Of a DNA stretch of 64,000 nucleotides, positions 1 to 9,741 are shown piece by piece. Below the pieces are notes generated by a model. It worked only from the letters and a program-made list of their open reading frames with translations, had not been told where the DNA came from and searched no databases. Origin of the DNA: Solenopsis invicta (taxonomy: Eukaryota; Arthropoda; Insecta; Hymenoptera; Formicidae); the NCBI RefSeq assembly GCF_016802725.1, contig NC_052672.1, positions 4,275,249 through 4,339,248 of the forward strand, written 5' to 3'. The position numbers were made by a program, and so were the translations under genes. How positions within the stretch are numbered: the first letter of the stretch is position 1; each line of letters begins with the position of its first letter.

Positions 1-1652
1 ATCATATTTAAAAAAATCTAATTGGCGAGCCTTGTCTCCAGAGCAGCGTTTGATTATTACACTCAGGTAATTGTATAAATAAATTCAATTCTGAACCTTG
101 TTATTGATATTTTATATATAATTACTAGATTTTTCGCCCGCGCTTTGCGCGTGCTCAAAATCTATTCCCCTCTTCCCAAATCCTCCTCACTCATTAATTA
201 GGAGCATCAATAGAACCCCATGAAACCTCCAATTTCCAACCCCATAGTAGCCATCCCCATAAAATTCTTTTGGTACCAGTTTCATCAAAATCAACAAAAA
301 ATTAGAACAATTTTAGCACTGGTTTCAAGAAAATTGATCCATTAATAAAAAATTAAACTTATCTTCCAAAAATTAAAAAAATTTTGGCACTGGTTTCATG
401 AAAATTGGTCAATTAATATTTATTATTTCTCGAAATTTTAATAATTTTCAAACCGATTTCCAAAAAATCGGTAACGAAAAACTATACATATCATAGCACT
501 CCCCGGAAAATTCTACCCCTATTTTATATACTTTTAGTAAAAATTTGGTCCACTAAAACGAATAAGTAGTTCGCGGTCAGACAGACAGACAGACAGACAG
601 AAGACGGTACTTATATAAATAGATAGATAGATAGATAATAAAAAAGTCCTTTTTCTTGAAAATAGGTTTCTTGCAACAGGTGACCAAATGACATCAATAG
701 CATTAGCATATCGCATTGGATTATCAACTGCTCATTCCATAGTTAAGGAAACATGCGAAATAATTTCAAACGTACTTAGTACTGAATATCTTAATCCACC
801 AACATTGAATGAGTGGAAAAATATAAGCACGGGCTTTTGGCAACGGTGGAATTTTCCAAACACAATTGGTGCAATGGATGGAAAGCACATCCAGATACAA
901 GCACCACCAAAATCTGGGAGCTTATATTTTAATTATAAGAAGACTTTTAGCTTAGTACTCATGGCTATATGTGATCATGAGTATAAGTTCACTGTAGTTG
1001 ACGTAGGTGCTTTTGGCAGTGATTGTGATGCTGGTGTTCTATCCAAATCAGTATTTGGAAAAGTATTATATAATCGCACACTTAATATATCGCATGAAAC
1101 AAGGAAATTACCTGGATGTGATATAGAATTGCCCTATTTTGTCGTTGGTGATGAGGCTTTTCAGTTGCATAAAAATGTTATGCGTCCCTATTCTGGTCGA
1201 TACTTGAGCGATAACAGAAGTATATTTAATTATCGTTTATCACGTGCAAGACGTACAATCGAAAATGCTTTTGGTATTCTAGTATCAAGATGGCGAATAC
1301 TTCGTTGCCCAATTTGTGCTCATCCATCAACTGTTGATCGATATGTTTTAGCATGCGTAAATTTACACAATTTTTTAATGAAAACGCCAAAAAATCATCA
1401 TGCGAACAAACATACTGCCCAACAAACTTTGTCGATCATGATAATGTTATGGAAACAGTAATACCGGGAAGATGGAGAGATGAAAACGAAGGAATAGAAC
1501 GTCTAAGGCCTTGCAGTGCACATAGAGCAACTCGTGAAGCATACGAGCAAAGAGACATTTCAACTGAATATTTGCTATCATCCGTAGGTGAAGTTACATG
1601 GCAATATGAACGTATACACGTGGGATCTACGTATCATACGTTATACGAATAA
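1..1652 (+). pseudogene. PIF/Harbinger (HARBI1-like) transposase, 5' end off-window, 3' frameshift
   Basis: DDE_Tnp_4-type nuclease that would cut and paste a Harbinger element. Exon at 1-66 (…SPEQRLIITL) ends in AG before a GT donor at 67; exon 2 starts at 666 after an AG acceptor and completes the Arg codon of the family motif RFLATGD. Catalytic motifs seen: AMDGKH (first D, near 877), GSDCDAGV (second D, near 1018) and GDEAF (acidic residue, near 1150). The frame open from 666 ends at 1461, but the homologous C-terminus (VIPGRWRD…GEVTWQYERI) continues in another frame to 1652, so a shift lies near 1405-1420. Its start is outside the window. It converges on the MADF gene ending at 2414, the usual two-gene Harbinger layout. 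Family is clear; activity of this copy is unlikely. Confidence 0.9.
67..665 (+). other. Intron of the Harbinger transposase with short tandem repeats
   Basis: GT at 67 and AG at 664-665, with a pyrimidine-rich run before the acceptor, restore the reading frame of the flanking exons. The body is AT-rich, with an odd GC patch near 130-165 and two tetranucleotide runs, (AGAC)n at 578-601 and (ATAG)n at 619-638. Such runs can mark the 3' end of a non-LTR retrotransposon, but I cannot assign one. Confidence 0.7.
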
Positions 1653-2246
1653 ATATTGTATCCAGTACTATTTTTACTTTTTTATTTCTGTATCAAAAGT
1701 ACAAAAATATACATATCTATGTGCTGAATTAAATATATAATTGATGTAAAACAAGTGGCAACAATGCATATAACTTAATATCACTTTTACTTTGGTTTTG
1801 ATTATAACGAAATGTAAAAATTTTAATACATTTGAACAAAATAATATTTGTTATCATAGAACACGTTAATACGTCTTAAAGTTATAAATAAAAGTTTATT
1901 TTCAAGCAAACAAAAATTTTATGCTTATTTTATTTGTAATAGAAAATAAAATTAAAAAGAAAATAAACTAAAAAAACTTCAAATAAACAAAACGTTTAAT
2001 ATAAGTCTTTTAGTGCATAGAAACTTATAAAGCATAAAAACAACAAATTAAATATTATCCGCAGACAAAATTATATAGTAACTAAAAAAAAAAAAAAAGT
2101 TATCAGTCTTATATGCTTTTGTCCATGCATTGAAACTTAACATTTTGACTTAAAATATTCAATTGCTCTAAGATTGCTGTATATTTGTATGCAATTATGC
2201 AAACCCTACTGCAGTTGTACAACAAGAACCGTCTCGACATGAAATA
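1653..2246. other. AT-rich spacer between convergent Harbinger genes
   Basis: No coding signal recognised. Probably 3' untranslated and spacer sequence of the Harbinger element. Contains a poly-A run near 2084-2098. Confidence 0.5.
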
Positions 2247-2365
2247 GGTTTGTTCTCTGTAGCTGAACTGGCTACACTAGTTCAGAGTTTATCTTTTTTA
2301 CTCCACATTGGAAAGAAAAAGATATTCTCAACTATTGCAGCCACTTCAGCTACAGAGAGCAAACC
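2247..2365. mobile_element. 119-bp MITE flanked by TA
   Basis: Near-perfect terminal inverted repeats of about 37 bp: left arm GGTTTGTTCTCTGTAGCTGA, right arm its complement with few mismatches (GCTACAGAGAGCAAACC at the end). TA stands directly outside both ends, as for mariner/Tc1-derived MITEs. No coding capacity. Confidence 0.7.
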
Positions 2366-2413
2366 TAATGTGATTTTAACATAACTGTTATAAGATGTAA
2401 TAAAAAATTATCT

Positions 2414-2804
2414 TTAAAACTCATATAAAATCTTCATAATCTTTCCTTTCAATTGTGTCTTCCTTGGTTCTTCTATTTTACGTAATTGAAATGCAATTGT
2501 GCTACCAAAAACATCATCTTCATCCATTTTTTGTTTACCTGAGAAATGTTGAGACATAACAGATGATAAATTCATAAACGATTTGTCAACTTCGTCCGCT
2601 TCTTGCATAATTGTACATTTTGCTTTGTTTTTTTTATTTCCTGGCATAAATTTTATGCATGGTTGCATTGATGACGAATTTTCATTAATACTTGGCGATA
2701 AAGATGGGGTTGAAGATAGAGATGGAGATGAAGGTACAGATGATGAAGACGACAGTATTGATAATGGTGATGAAGATTTTAACACCTCAGATGGAGCAGA
2801 AATG
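2414..2804 (-). CDS. MADF/BESS-type Harbinger accessory protein, exon 3
   Basis: Last exon of the minus-strand gene whose first two exons are at 26556-27043. An acceptor (tctttcag) sits at 2805-2807 and the stop TAA at 2414-2416. It encodes a Ser/Pro-rich linker, then a basic patch (NKKNKAK), and ends in a BESS-like helix (…FGSTIAFQLRKIEEP…IMKILYEF), as in MADF-BESS proteins. Joined to exons 1-2 the coding length is 759 nt, in frame, 252 codons plus stop. In PIF/Harbinger elements a Myb/SANT/MADF-type protein binds DNA and imports the transposase; that role is inferred from family. Acid-rich tracts seen on the other strand here are shadows. Confidence 0.85.
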
Positions 2805-3071
2805 CTGAAAGATTATAATTATTTATTAGTTTATGTAAAAAAATTATGACTAAACCAGTAAATATTTTACCATTATTTGCAACCTACAAACAAAAGAATT
2901 AAAGCTTTGTTAAATTATTACTAAATGAGTTGTACAGTCGTGAGCTAAAAGGTAGCAACACTTTTTTCTTGATGAGTTTCTGAACGCGCACCTTTAACGA
3001 GAGATGAGAACGACTGCATCCATCGAGTTTTGCGCGCAACGTCAAACCATGTCAAACGTTCGTATCCAAGG

Positions 3072-3490
3072 TGTTCGTTATTTGAGCGAATTGAAGCGCC
3101 GCCCGATTCCGGCGTATTCGTACGGCGCTGTCTGCTTCCCCGGCCTCGTCGTCGTTCTCGGTGGATCGAGGAGCTGGGGGCGACGGGGAGACGCGATTAC
3201 CTTTTCGTTCAAATTTTGGTCGACGGGCACTCTCTCGTTCGACGACTGTGCCACGGTAAGCACGCGACTAGCGACCGCGATCCGCTTTGACTCTGTCGGC
3301 GAGTGCGATTCTTATATTGTACCGAGCTTTAGTATTCCGTAAGCACGGAAATCCCTGAGCGCTGTGTTGAAAGGAAATAAAGTGCGTTTATCAGTAACTG
3401 CAGTGCGTGTCTCTAAGATACCTTCTGTACTTTCGCTTAAGCCGTCTACGTCCAGGAAGGTTATCACTGGACCGAGGCGATACGCGAACA
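3072..3490 (+). repeat. BEL 5' LTR
   Basis: 419 bp, TG…CA ends, same length as the 3' LTR at 9249-9667. An AATAAA-type signal (ggaaataaagtgcg) near 3371 is a plausible polyadenylation site. Confidence 0.95.
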
Positions 3491-5266
3491 TTTGGTCCTT
3501 CGAGCCGGATCCAACTTGAATCCGGGGATACTTTCATAGTGCAAGTTAACAATTTTTGCTCGCGTTCCGCTGGCGCGAGCAATTCTTTCCGCTGCGTTAC
3601 TCTTCCGCGATCACGAAGTCTCGGAGTGCCCGCGTGTGGAACACGTGGTAGCACGCGCCGGAGTCGTGATTCACGCGGCAGCAGTACCTTGCGTCCGTGT
3701 TACTCAAGCCGCGAGGCGCGCTCGCTCGAGCGTCGGGATCGCGTGGTCTCATCGCGTGATCGTGCAACGACTAACTTGGTCGGAATCAAGCGCGCGGTGT
3801 ATGACTCCAAGCTGAGCTCGCCGTGCTCATCACGATGTTGGATCGAACGATCAAACAAAGTTGTCCTAGCGGGATACATCTCCCGTATGTGGATAAACAT
3901 GCAAAAATTAGGACAAGCCAAAATCACGGCGTATGAAGGCTCGATCCGGCTGGCGCGCCTCGATGATTACTGGAAGCGTTATCAAGACCTGCACTTTGAA
4001 ATCGCAGCCGATCCCGAAGCTGACAAAACGAATTACGTCAAGGACGACTACTTCACCAAAACGGAAGAGGAGTATTTTGGTATGCGTAGTAGGCTTAATG
4101 ATCTTTTCGTTCAGCTAAGCAGAGCGGGAATTGTAGAGGTGGAGGAGCGCCCTGGGCCGAGCTCTACGGCGGTCGCGCCGGTACTTAAACAGATGCAGCT
4201 TCTGAAGCTGGAGCTGCTGAAATTCTCCGGCGATCAACTCGAGTGGGAGGGTTTTCGAAATTTATTTCGCTCGCTCGTTCATGACGTCACGGGCGTTCCT
4301 AAGGTGCAGAAGCTTCAGTACTTGATGGGGTGCCTGACCGGTGAAGCAGCGGAGGTCGTCGCAGGCGTTCCCTTGACGGACGGCGCTTATGATGGGGCGT
4401 GGCAGGATTTAGTGATGCGCTATGACAATCCGCGAGTCCTGCTCTGCGCTCACATGCGCCATTTGATTTCTTGCCCGGCCGCCACTAAATCTTCGGCTGG
4501 GGAAATCAAACGATTGCTGGGCGTGCTCAACCAGGCGCGGCGGGCGTTCGTCTCATTGGAGCGACCGGTCGAGTCGTGGGATGATTGGTTCGTCCACTTG
4601 CTCGTTAGTAAGTTGGACGCCACGAAACGGATATACTGGGAGACGTCATTCTTGGACTCGCGTGACTTTCCGACGTTTCGGCAGTTACAGGTCTACCTAG
4701 AGAACCGGGTGCGCGCTCTGGAGGCGGCTAGGGTGGACGCCCCCCTTCCGCGAGGAGGACCGGGTGCGGGTGCGAAGTCCGCAGCTAAGGCCACGCGCGT
4801 TGCATGCAACACAACCGTGACTCCGAAACCAAAGGCGAAGACGTGCTCTCTCTGCTCGGGTGCGCACGCACTGACGTTCGGTCCCAAATACAAGGCATTG
4901 CCAGTTGCTCAACGCGCGGAACAGGTGAAAAAACTTGGCGCGTGTTTGAACTGCCTGAAACCTGGACATCGGGCGGATTCTTGCCCGGCCAGCGGTCGTT
5001 GCTTGGTGTGTGGCGCGAATCACCACACTACCCTGCATGGGCTTGATTTCGGGCAGTCCGGAAGCACCACCAGGGACCAGCCACGAGGGACGGAGGATAC
5101 TGTCGCCGACGCTAACTCCTTGACAGCAAGCGTGGGCTCGACCGCCGCTATTAGCAGAAGAACCGTCCTGCTGACCACGGCACAGGTTCTGCTTGAGGGA
5201 CCGTGTTTGGAAGGCAACTGCGGGTGCGGGCTTTGCTTGATACTGGGTCAGAGGTCTCCTTTATAA
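3407..5266 (+). CDS. gag: BEL/Pao Gag
   Basis: Structural protein of the retrotransposon particle. The open frame starts inside the LTR; a likelier start is the ATG at 3887, from which the conserved Pao Gag (DUF1759-like) region runs (…LARLDDYWKRYQDLH…, LLKLELLKFSGDQLEWEGF…). The C-terminal zinc-knuckle region follows: CSLCSGAH, CLNCLKPGHRADSC (CX2CX4HX4C) and CLVCGANHH. The frame closes at 5266, while the protease/pol frame opens at 5197, one base back. The homologous sequence passes from one frame to the other near 5200-5210, so this is either a small indel or a frameshift site. Confidence 0.9.
   Translation: MSLRYLLYFRLSRLRPGRLSLDRGDTRTFGPSSRIQLESGDTFIVQVNNFCSRSAGASNSFRCVTLPRSRSLGVPACGTRGSTRRSRDSRGSSTLRPCYSSREARSLERRDRVVSSRDRATTNLVGIKRAVYDSKLSSPCSSRCWIERSNKVVLAGYISRMWINMQKLGQAKITAYEGSIRLARLDDYWKRYQDLHFEIAADPEADKTNYVKDDYFTKTEEEYFGMRSRLNDLFVQLSRAGIVEVEERPGPSSTAVAPVLKQMQLLKLELLKFSGDQLEWEGFRNLFRSLVHDVTGVPKVQKLQYLMGCLTGEAAEVVAGVPLTDGAYDGAWQDLVMRYDNPRVLLCAHMRHLISCPAATKSSAGEIKRLLGVLNQARRAFVSLERPVESWDDWFVHLLVSKLDATKRIYWETSFLDSRDFPTFRQLQVYLENRVRALEAARVDAPLPRGGPGAGAKSAAKATRVACNTTVTPKPKAKTCSLCSGAHALTFGPKYKALPVAQRAEQVKKLGACLNCLKPGHRADSCPASGRCLVCGANHHTTLHGLDFGQSGSTTRDQPRGTEDTVADANSLTASVGSTAAISRRTVLLTTAQVLLEGPCLEGNCGCGLCLILGQRSPL
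3493..3510 (+). other. BEL primer-binding site
   Basis: TGGTCCTTCGAGCCGGAT begins two bases after the 5' LTR. TGG at its start fits the CCA end of a tRNA. I have not identified the tRNA. Confidence 0.7.
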
Positions 5267-8200
5267 CAGAGAGTGCAGCCCAAATGCTACGCGCGCCGCG
5301 TCACCGTGTCCGGGTTGCGGTATCCGGTCTGCAGGGTACGCGAACCGGGGAGGCTGCTACCGCTGTAACTCTTGGCATAAGGTCCCGAACAGATGCCGCG
5401 TTCCGCCTCGAGACGGAGGCATTCGTGCTCCGGCGATTGACCGATCTGCTGCCGCCTCAACGCGTTGTTGCGCGTGCGTGGCCGCACTTGACGAACCTTC
5501 CGTTGGCCGACCCGGACTTTGCGACGCCGGCTGCGGTGGACGTTGTACTCAGCGCCGACGTTTACCGACAAGTGATGCGACCTGACATTCGGCAAGGTGA
5601 ACTAGGCTCGCCTTCGGCGCACCTCTCCGCCTTTGGCTGGATTCTGACCGGCGCAGTGGATTCCGGGGAGAAAGCTGCGGTCGCTGCGCACACGGTGTCG
5701 GTGCTGCTGGCACAGCCCGTTGATGAGCTCACAACAGCTCTTAAGCGACTATGGGAGCTCGAAGAGGTTGTTGCTCAGCGCGTTCCGACTCCGGATGAGG
5801 ATCAAGCGGAGGAGCACTTCCGACGGACGCACTTTCGGGACGCGTCGGGCCGATACGTTGTACGGCTGCCCTGTCGTCCGGATCGACTTAAGCGGCTGGG
5901 CGAGTCACGCTCGGCCGCGCTGTCTATGCTGCTCAGCTCGGAGCGCCGCTTGGCGAGGAAGCCCGAGCTGCAGAAACGATACATCGACTTTATGGTGGAG
6001 TACCTCGCGCTGGATCATATGAATCCCGTACTGGCTGATGCTCCTTCCCGGTCGGTGTCTTACTACTTGCCTCACCACGCAGTCTTCAAGGCTGGAGAGG
6101 CCACAGGGAAAATACGTGTGGTTTTTAATGCATCCTTTAAAACAACATCTGGTTATTCGCTGAATGACTGTTTGTTACCAGGTCCTCGATTACAGTCCGA
6201 CCTATGGGTCATCCTGACTCGATGGCGAGGGTTCAAGGTCGGATTCATGGCCGATATAGTTAAGATGTTCCGGCAGATCCGAGTAAACCCGGCAGACATG
6301 GACTTGCAGAGGATACTCTGGCGTGCCGACCCAACGGAGCGAGTTCGAGAGTTCCAGCTCCGGACGGTGACTTACGGTACAACCGCGGCGCCTTTCCTGG
6401 CTATACGCACGCTGCAGCAGTTGGCCAACGACGAGGCTGCGCGTTTTCCACTGGGAGCGACGGCCTTGTTGCGACATTCTTATGTCGACGACATCTTAGC
6501 TGGAGGAAGCGATCTGTCGGCGACCCGGGAGGTCCAGCGCCAGCTAGTGGCACTGCTGCAGGCTGGAGGGTTCTCGCTGGACAAGTGGGCCTCGAACACG
6601 CGGGAGCTTCTCCCGCAGGCGTCGCCGGAGGAGGCATTGCTGCCAGCCTTTGACGCAGTAAGCGCTCTCGGGATAGTGTGGCATCCTGATGAAGACGCAC
6701 TGTCAGTCCGTGTGACAGTATCCCAGCAACACGAAACCACCACGAAGCGGACGGTCCTGTCTGAAGCGGCTCGCTTGTTTGACCCGCTGGGGTGGGTCGC
6801 GCCTGTTCTAATATTCGCCCGGGTCTTCATGCAGGATGTGTGCCTTGCCGGCTACGACTGGGACGACCCGCTTCCCCTTGAGTTGGTGGACGCTTGGAGA
6901 GTCTTCACTGCTTCCCTGCCGGGACTGTCGGCTTTGAGAGTCCCGCGCTGGCTGCAGCGTGACCCGGGGGACGAGGTGGAGCTCCATGGGTTCTCCGATG
7001 CATTGGAGAGTGCCTACGTGGCGGCGGTCTACGCTCGGGTCACCAGGCGAGACGGCCGGGTAAGGGTGACCTTGCTGACGGCCAGAGCCAAGGTGGCTCC
7101 CGTCAAGACGCAGAGCGTGCCTCGCTTGGAGCTCTGCGGGGCTGTCCTGGTGGCACGGCTGCTCCGCCGGGTGGCGCGCGAGCTGGACATGGAGGATGCA
7201 CCGATCGTGGCCTGGACAGATGCGAGGGTCATCCTGTGCTGGTTTCGCTCTCATGCGTCGCGCTGGCGACCATTTGTAGCGCATCGAGTGACGGAGGTGC
7301 AAAATCTTGTGCCGGGCGAGCGATGGAGGCATGTCCCTACGACTTCCAATCCAGCGGACCTGGCAACCAGGGGGATTCCGGTCTCGGAGCTCCTTGGACT
7401 GGACCTGTGGTGGAGGGGTCCTGAGTGGCTGCGGAGACCGCCAGCCGCATGGCCCGCGGTGGGTGACCTTGCCACTCGCCAAGAAGAAGAGGAAAGAAGG
7501 GCGGTGCATTTAGCCGCTCCAGGAAATAAGGAGGACCTCCTCGAGGAGAGATTCTCGTCGCTGACGCGGCTTGTACGCGTAGTGGCGTATTGCTGCAGAT
7601 TTTATCGGAGCGCCCGAGGCATACTCAAGCAAGACGGGTTTTTGACGAGCGCTGAGTTGGAGGCTAGTCTGTCTAGGTTGGTGAGACTGGCGCAGAGAAG
7701 AGAGTTTCCGGGGGACTTGGAGGCGCTTACGGCGGGCGGCCCGCTGCCGACCGGTTCGTCGCTGCGAGCCTTGAGTCCGTTCCTGGACAAGGATGGATCC
7801 TTGCGAGTGGGCGGTAGACTTCAATCCGCTCAGCTGCCCTTCCCGGAGAAGCACCCTCTGATTCTTCCAAAGGAGGGTCCTCTCACCGAGCTGGTCCTTC
7901 GCAACGCGCACACCGCTACCTTGCATGGGGGCCCTCAACTCATGCGGAGCTATCTCCTCCGCCGGTTCTGGGTCGTGGGGGTGGCCACTCGAGTGCGAAG
8001 GATCGCCCGAGAGTGCGTGCGCTGTGCCCGTTTCCGTGCGGAAACGGCACAACAGAGGATGGGCCAGCTGCCACCCGAACGCGTGCTTCCCTCCAGGCCC
8101 TTTGCATCGGCGGGAGTCGACTACGCCGGTCCCCTGCGTATCCGGGCTCACAAGGGACGAGGAAACATCTCTAGCAAGGGCTATATCTATCTCTTTGTTT

Positions 8201-9057
8201 GTCTAGCCACCCGAGCGGTTCACCTGGAGGTCGTGTCGGACCTGTCGGCGTCGGCTTTCATTGCGGCGTTCCGCCGATTCACAGCGCGTCGGGGTCGTTG
8301 TCGCCTGCTGCTTAGCGATAATGCCACCAACTTTCGAGGAGCTGACGCTGAACTGAGGGCTAGATTTCGGGCCGCCTCTGAATTCTATAAGGAGGTCGGC
8401 GAGGTGCTGGCCAACGACGGAACCGAATGGAAGTTTATTCCGCCTCAGGCTCCTCACTTCTGGGGACTCTGGGAAGCGGGAGTACGTTCGGTCAAGCATC
8501 ACCTGCGCCGCGTCATCGGGGATCATGCCCTGACCTATGAGGAGACGGCGACACTGTTGTGTCAGATTGAGGCCTGTCTTAATTCAAAGCCGCTAAGTCC
8601 ATTTAGCACGGACGCGGCGGATCTGGTGGCGTTGACGCCTGGCCACTTCCTGGTGGGTGAGGCGCTCGGGAATATATCGGAGGTCCCCGAGTCCGATCTT
8701 CATCCCACGTCGCGCTGGCGGTTGATCTCCGCAATCAAGGAATCCTTTTGGAGGCGGTGGCACGAGGAGTATCTGCATCTGTTGCAGCAGCGCTCCAAAT
8801 GGACCCGAGAGCGGACCAACCTAACGCCGGGCATGATGGCCTTGGTGAGGGACGAGCTGCTGCCGCCTGCTAAGTGGCCATTGGCTCGGGTTACACGAGT
8901 CTTTCCGGGACCGGACGGATGCGTGCGCGTGGCGACGGTCCGCACGGCGGCGACCGAGCTGACACGGCCGATCACCAAGATCTGTCCTCTTCCACTCACC
9001 ACGGATCAGGCCCTCTCGGGGGGCTTGACCAAGCCACCTGACGCTACGTTGCACTGA
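5197..9057 (+). CDS. pol: BEL/Pao Pol polyprotein (protease, RT, RNase H, integrase)
   Basis: About 1285 residues, uninterrupted. Order: aspartic protease with LLDTGSEVSF (near 5231); reverse transcriptase with YVDD at 6481-6492; Pao-type RNase H region (ELHGFSDA…); integrase zinc-binding region (HTATLHGG…CVRCARF, 7908-8040); integrase core with D near 8119 (VDYAGP), D near 8317 (LLSDNATNF) and E near 8473 (WEAGVRS); then the DUF5641-like C-terminal domain (…KWPLARVTRVFPGPDG). The only break found is at the gag junction. It could be active if that junction is bridged; I give no repaired sequence. Confidence 0.96.
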   Translation, partial: GTVFGRQLRVRALLDTGSEVSFITESAAQMLRAPRHRVRVAVSGLQGTRTGEAATAVTLGIRSRTDAAFRLETEAFVLRRLTDLLPPQRVVARAWPHLTNLPLADPDFATPAAVDVVLSADVYRQVMRPDIRQGELGSPSAHLSAFGWILTGAVDSGEKAAVAAHTVSVLLAQPVDELTTALKRLWELEEVVAQRVPTPDEDQAEEHFRRTHFRDASGRYVVRLPCRPDRLKRLGESRSAALSMLLSSERRLARKPELQKRYIDFMVEYLALDHMNPVLADAPSRSVSYYLPHHAVFKAGEATGKIRVVFNASFKTTSGYSLNDCLLPGPRLQSDLWVILTRWRGFKVGFMADIVKMFRQIRVNPADMDLQRILWRADPTERVREFQLRTVTYGTTAAPFLAIRTLQQLANDEAARFPLGATALLRHSYVDDILAGGSDLSATREVQRQLVALLQAGGFSLDKWASNTRELLPQASPEEALLPAFDAVSALGIVWHPDEDALSVRVTVSQQHETTTKRTVLSEAARLFDPLGWVAPVLIFARVFMQDVCLAGYDWDDPLPLELVDAWRVFTASLPGLSALRVPRWLQRDPGDEVELHGFSDALESAYVAAVYARVTRRDGRVRVTLLTARAKVAPVKTQSVPRLELCGAVLVARLLRRVARELDMEDAPIVAWTDARVILCWFRSHASRWRPFVAHRVTEVQNLVPGERWRHVPTTSNPADLATRGIPVSELLGLDLWWRGPEWLRRPPAAWPAVGDLATRQEEEERRAVHLAAPGNKEDLLEERFSSLTRLVRVVAYCCRFYRSARGILKQDGFLTSAELEASLSRLVRLAQRREFPGDLEALTAGGPLPTGSSLRALSPFLDKDGSLRVGGRLQSAQLPFPEKHPLILPKEGPLTELVLRNAHTATLHGGPQLMRSYLLRRFWVVGVATRVRRIARECVRCARFRAETAQQRMGQLPPERVLPSRPFASAGVDYAGPLRIRAHKGRGNISSKGYIYLFVCLATRAVHLEVVSDLSASAFIAAFRRFTARRGRCRLLLSDNATNFRGADAELRARFRAASEFYKEVGEVLANDGTEWKFIPPQAPHFWGLWEAGVRSVKHHLRRVIGDHALTYEETATLLCQIEACLNSKPLSPFSTDAADLVALTPGHFLVGEALGNISEVPESDLHPTSRWRLISAIKESFWRRWHEEYLHLLQQRSKWTRERTNLTPGMMALVRDELLPPAKWPLARVTRVFPGPDGCVRVATVRTAATELTRPITKICPLPLTTDQALSGGLTKPPDATLH

Positions 9058-9248
9058 CGAGCGCTCTTCGCAGGGGACGTTTTTTAATAGCTCTTTAATC
9101 TTTAGTATAGTTGTATCTGATCTCCTATTATTATTTTTTTTTTGTTCACGTCATTAATCGGTAATCTAGAGTAGTTGTTCATTTATTTGTTGGTTTACAC
9201 CTTAGTCAAGCCAGTTCGTATTTCGTCAGCCGGACGAGGTGGGCGGCA
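9058..9248 (+). other. BEL 3' untranslated region and candidate polypurine tract
   Basis: Short AT-rich stretch after the pol stop. A purine-rich stretch (gacgaggtgggcgg) sits directly before the 3' LTR, where plus-strand priming would start. Confidence 0.6.
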
Positions 9249-9667
9249 TGTTCGTTATTTGAGCGAATTGAAGCGCCGCCCGATTCCGGCGTATTCGTAC
9301 GGCGCTGTCTGCTTCCCCGGCCTCGTCGTCGTCCTCGGTGGATCGAGGAGCTGGGGGCGACTGGGAAACGCGATTACCTTTTCGTTCAAATTTTAGTCGA
9401 CGGGCACTCTCTCGTTCGACGACTGTGCCACGGTAAGCACGCGACTAGCGACCGCGATCCGCTTTGACTCTGTCGGCGAGTGCGATTCTTATATTGTACC
9501 GAGCTTTAGTATTCCGTTAGCACGGAGATCCCTGAGCGCTGTGTTGAAAGGAAATAAAGTGCGTTTATCAGTAACTGCAGTGCGTGTCTCTAAGGTACCT
9601 TCTGTACTTTCGCTTAAGCCGTCTACGTCCAGGAAGGTTATCACTGGACCGAGGCGATACGCGAACA
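9249..9667 (+). repeat. BEL 3' LTR
   Basis: 419 bp, about seven substitutions from the 5' LTR, followed by the CAAGG duplication. Confidence 0.95.
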
Positions 9668-9741
9668 CAAGGTGTATGACATAAGATTCGATCGGCTTTG
9701 GTCTAATTAATAATTTAAGCTTAATTAGACCAAATAATAAA

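Larger units (their letters stand above)
3072..9667 (+). mobile_element. BEL/Pao LTR retrotransposon, full length
   Basis: Two 419-bp LTRs starting TGTT and ending AACA, with a 5-bp target duplication CAAGG (3067-3071 and 9668-9672). Gag and pol lie on the plus strand. The LTRs differ at about seven positions that I can see (roughly 98% identity), so insertion was fairly recent. The other arm of the host element keeps the empty site CCAAGGTGTA near 24074-24083. GC content and codon use are much richer than the surroundings. Confidence 0.97.

Noticed and set aside
2583..2849. Plus-strand Asp-rich frame
   Set aside because: Antisense of the Ser-rich linker of the MADF protein.
3004..3342. Open frames across the transposon end and BEL LTR
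   Set aside because: They cross the LTR boundary at 3072 and have no family match; chance frames in GC-rich LTR sequence.
6808..8151. Long minus-strand frames opposite BEL pol
   Set aside because: Shadows of the high-GC pol gene; no domain seen, and pol itself is unmistakable on the plus strand.
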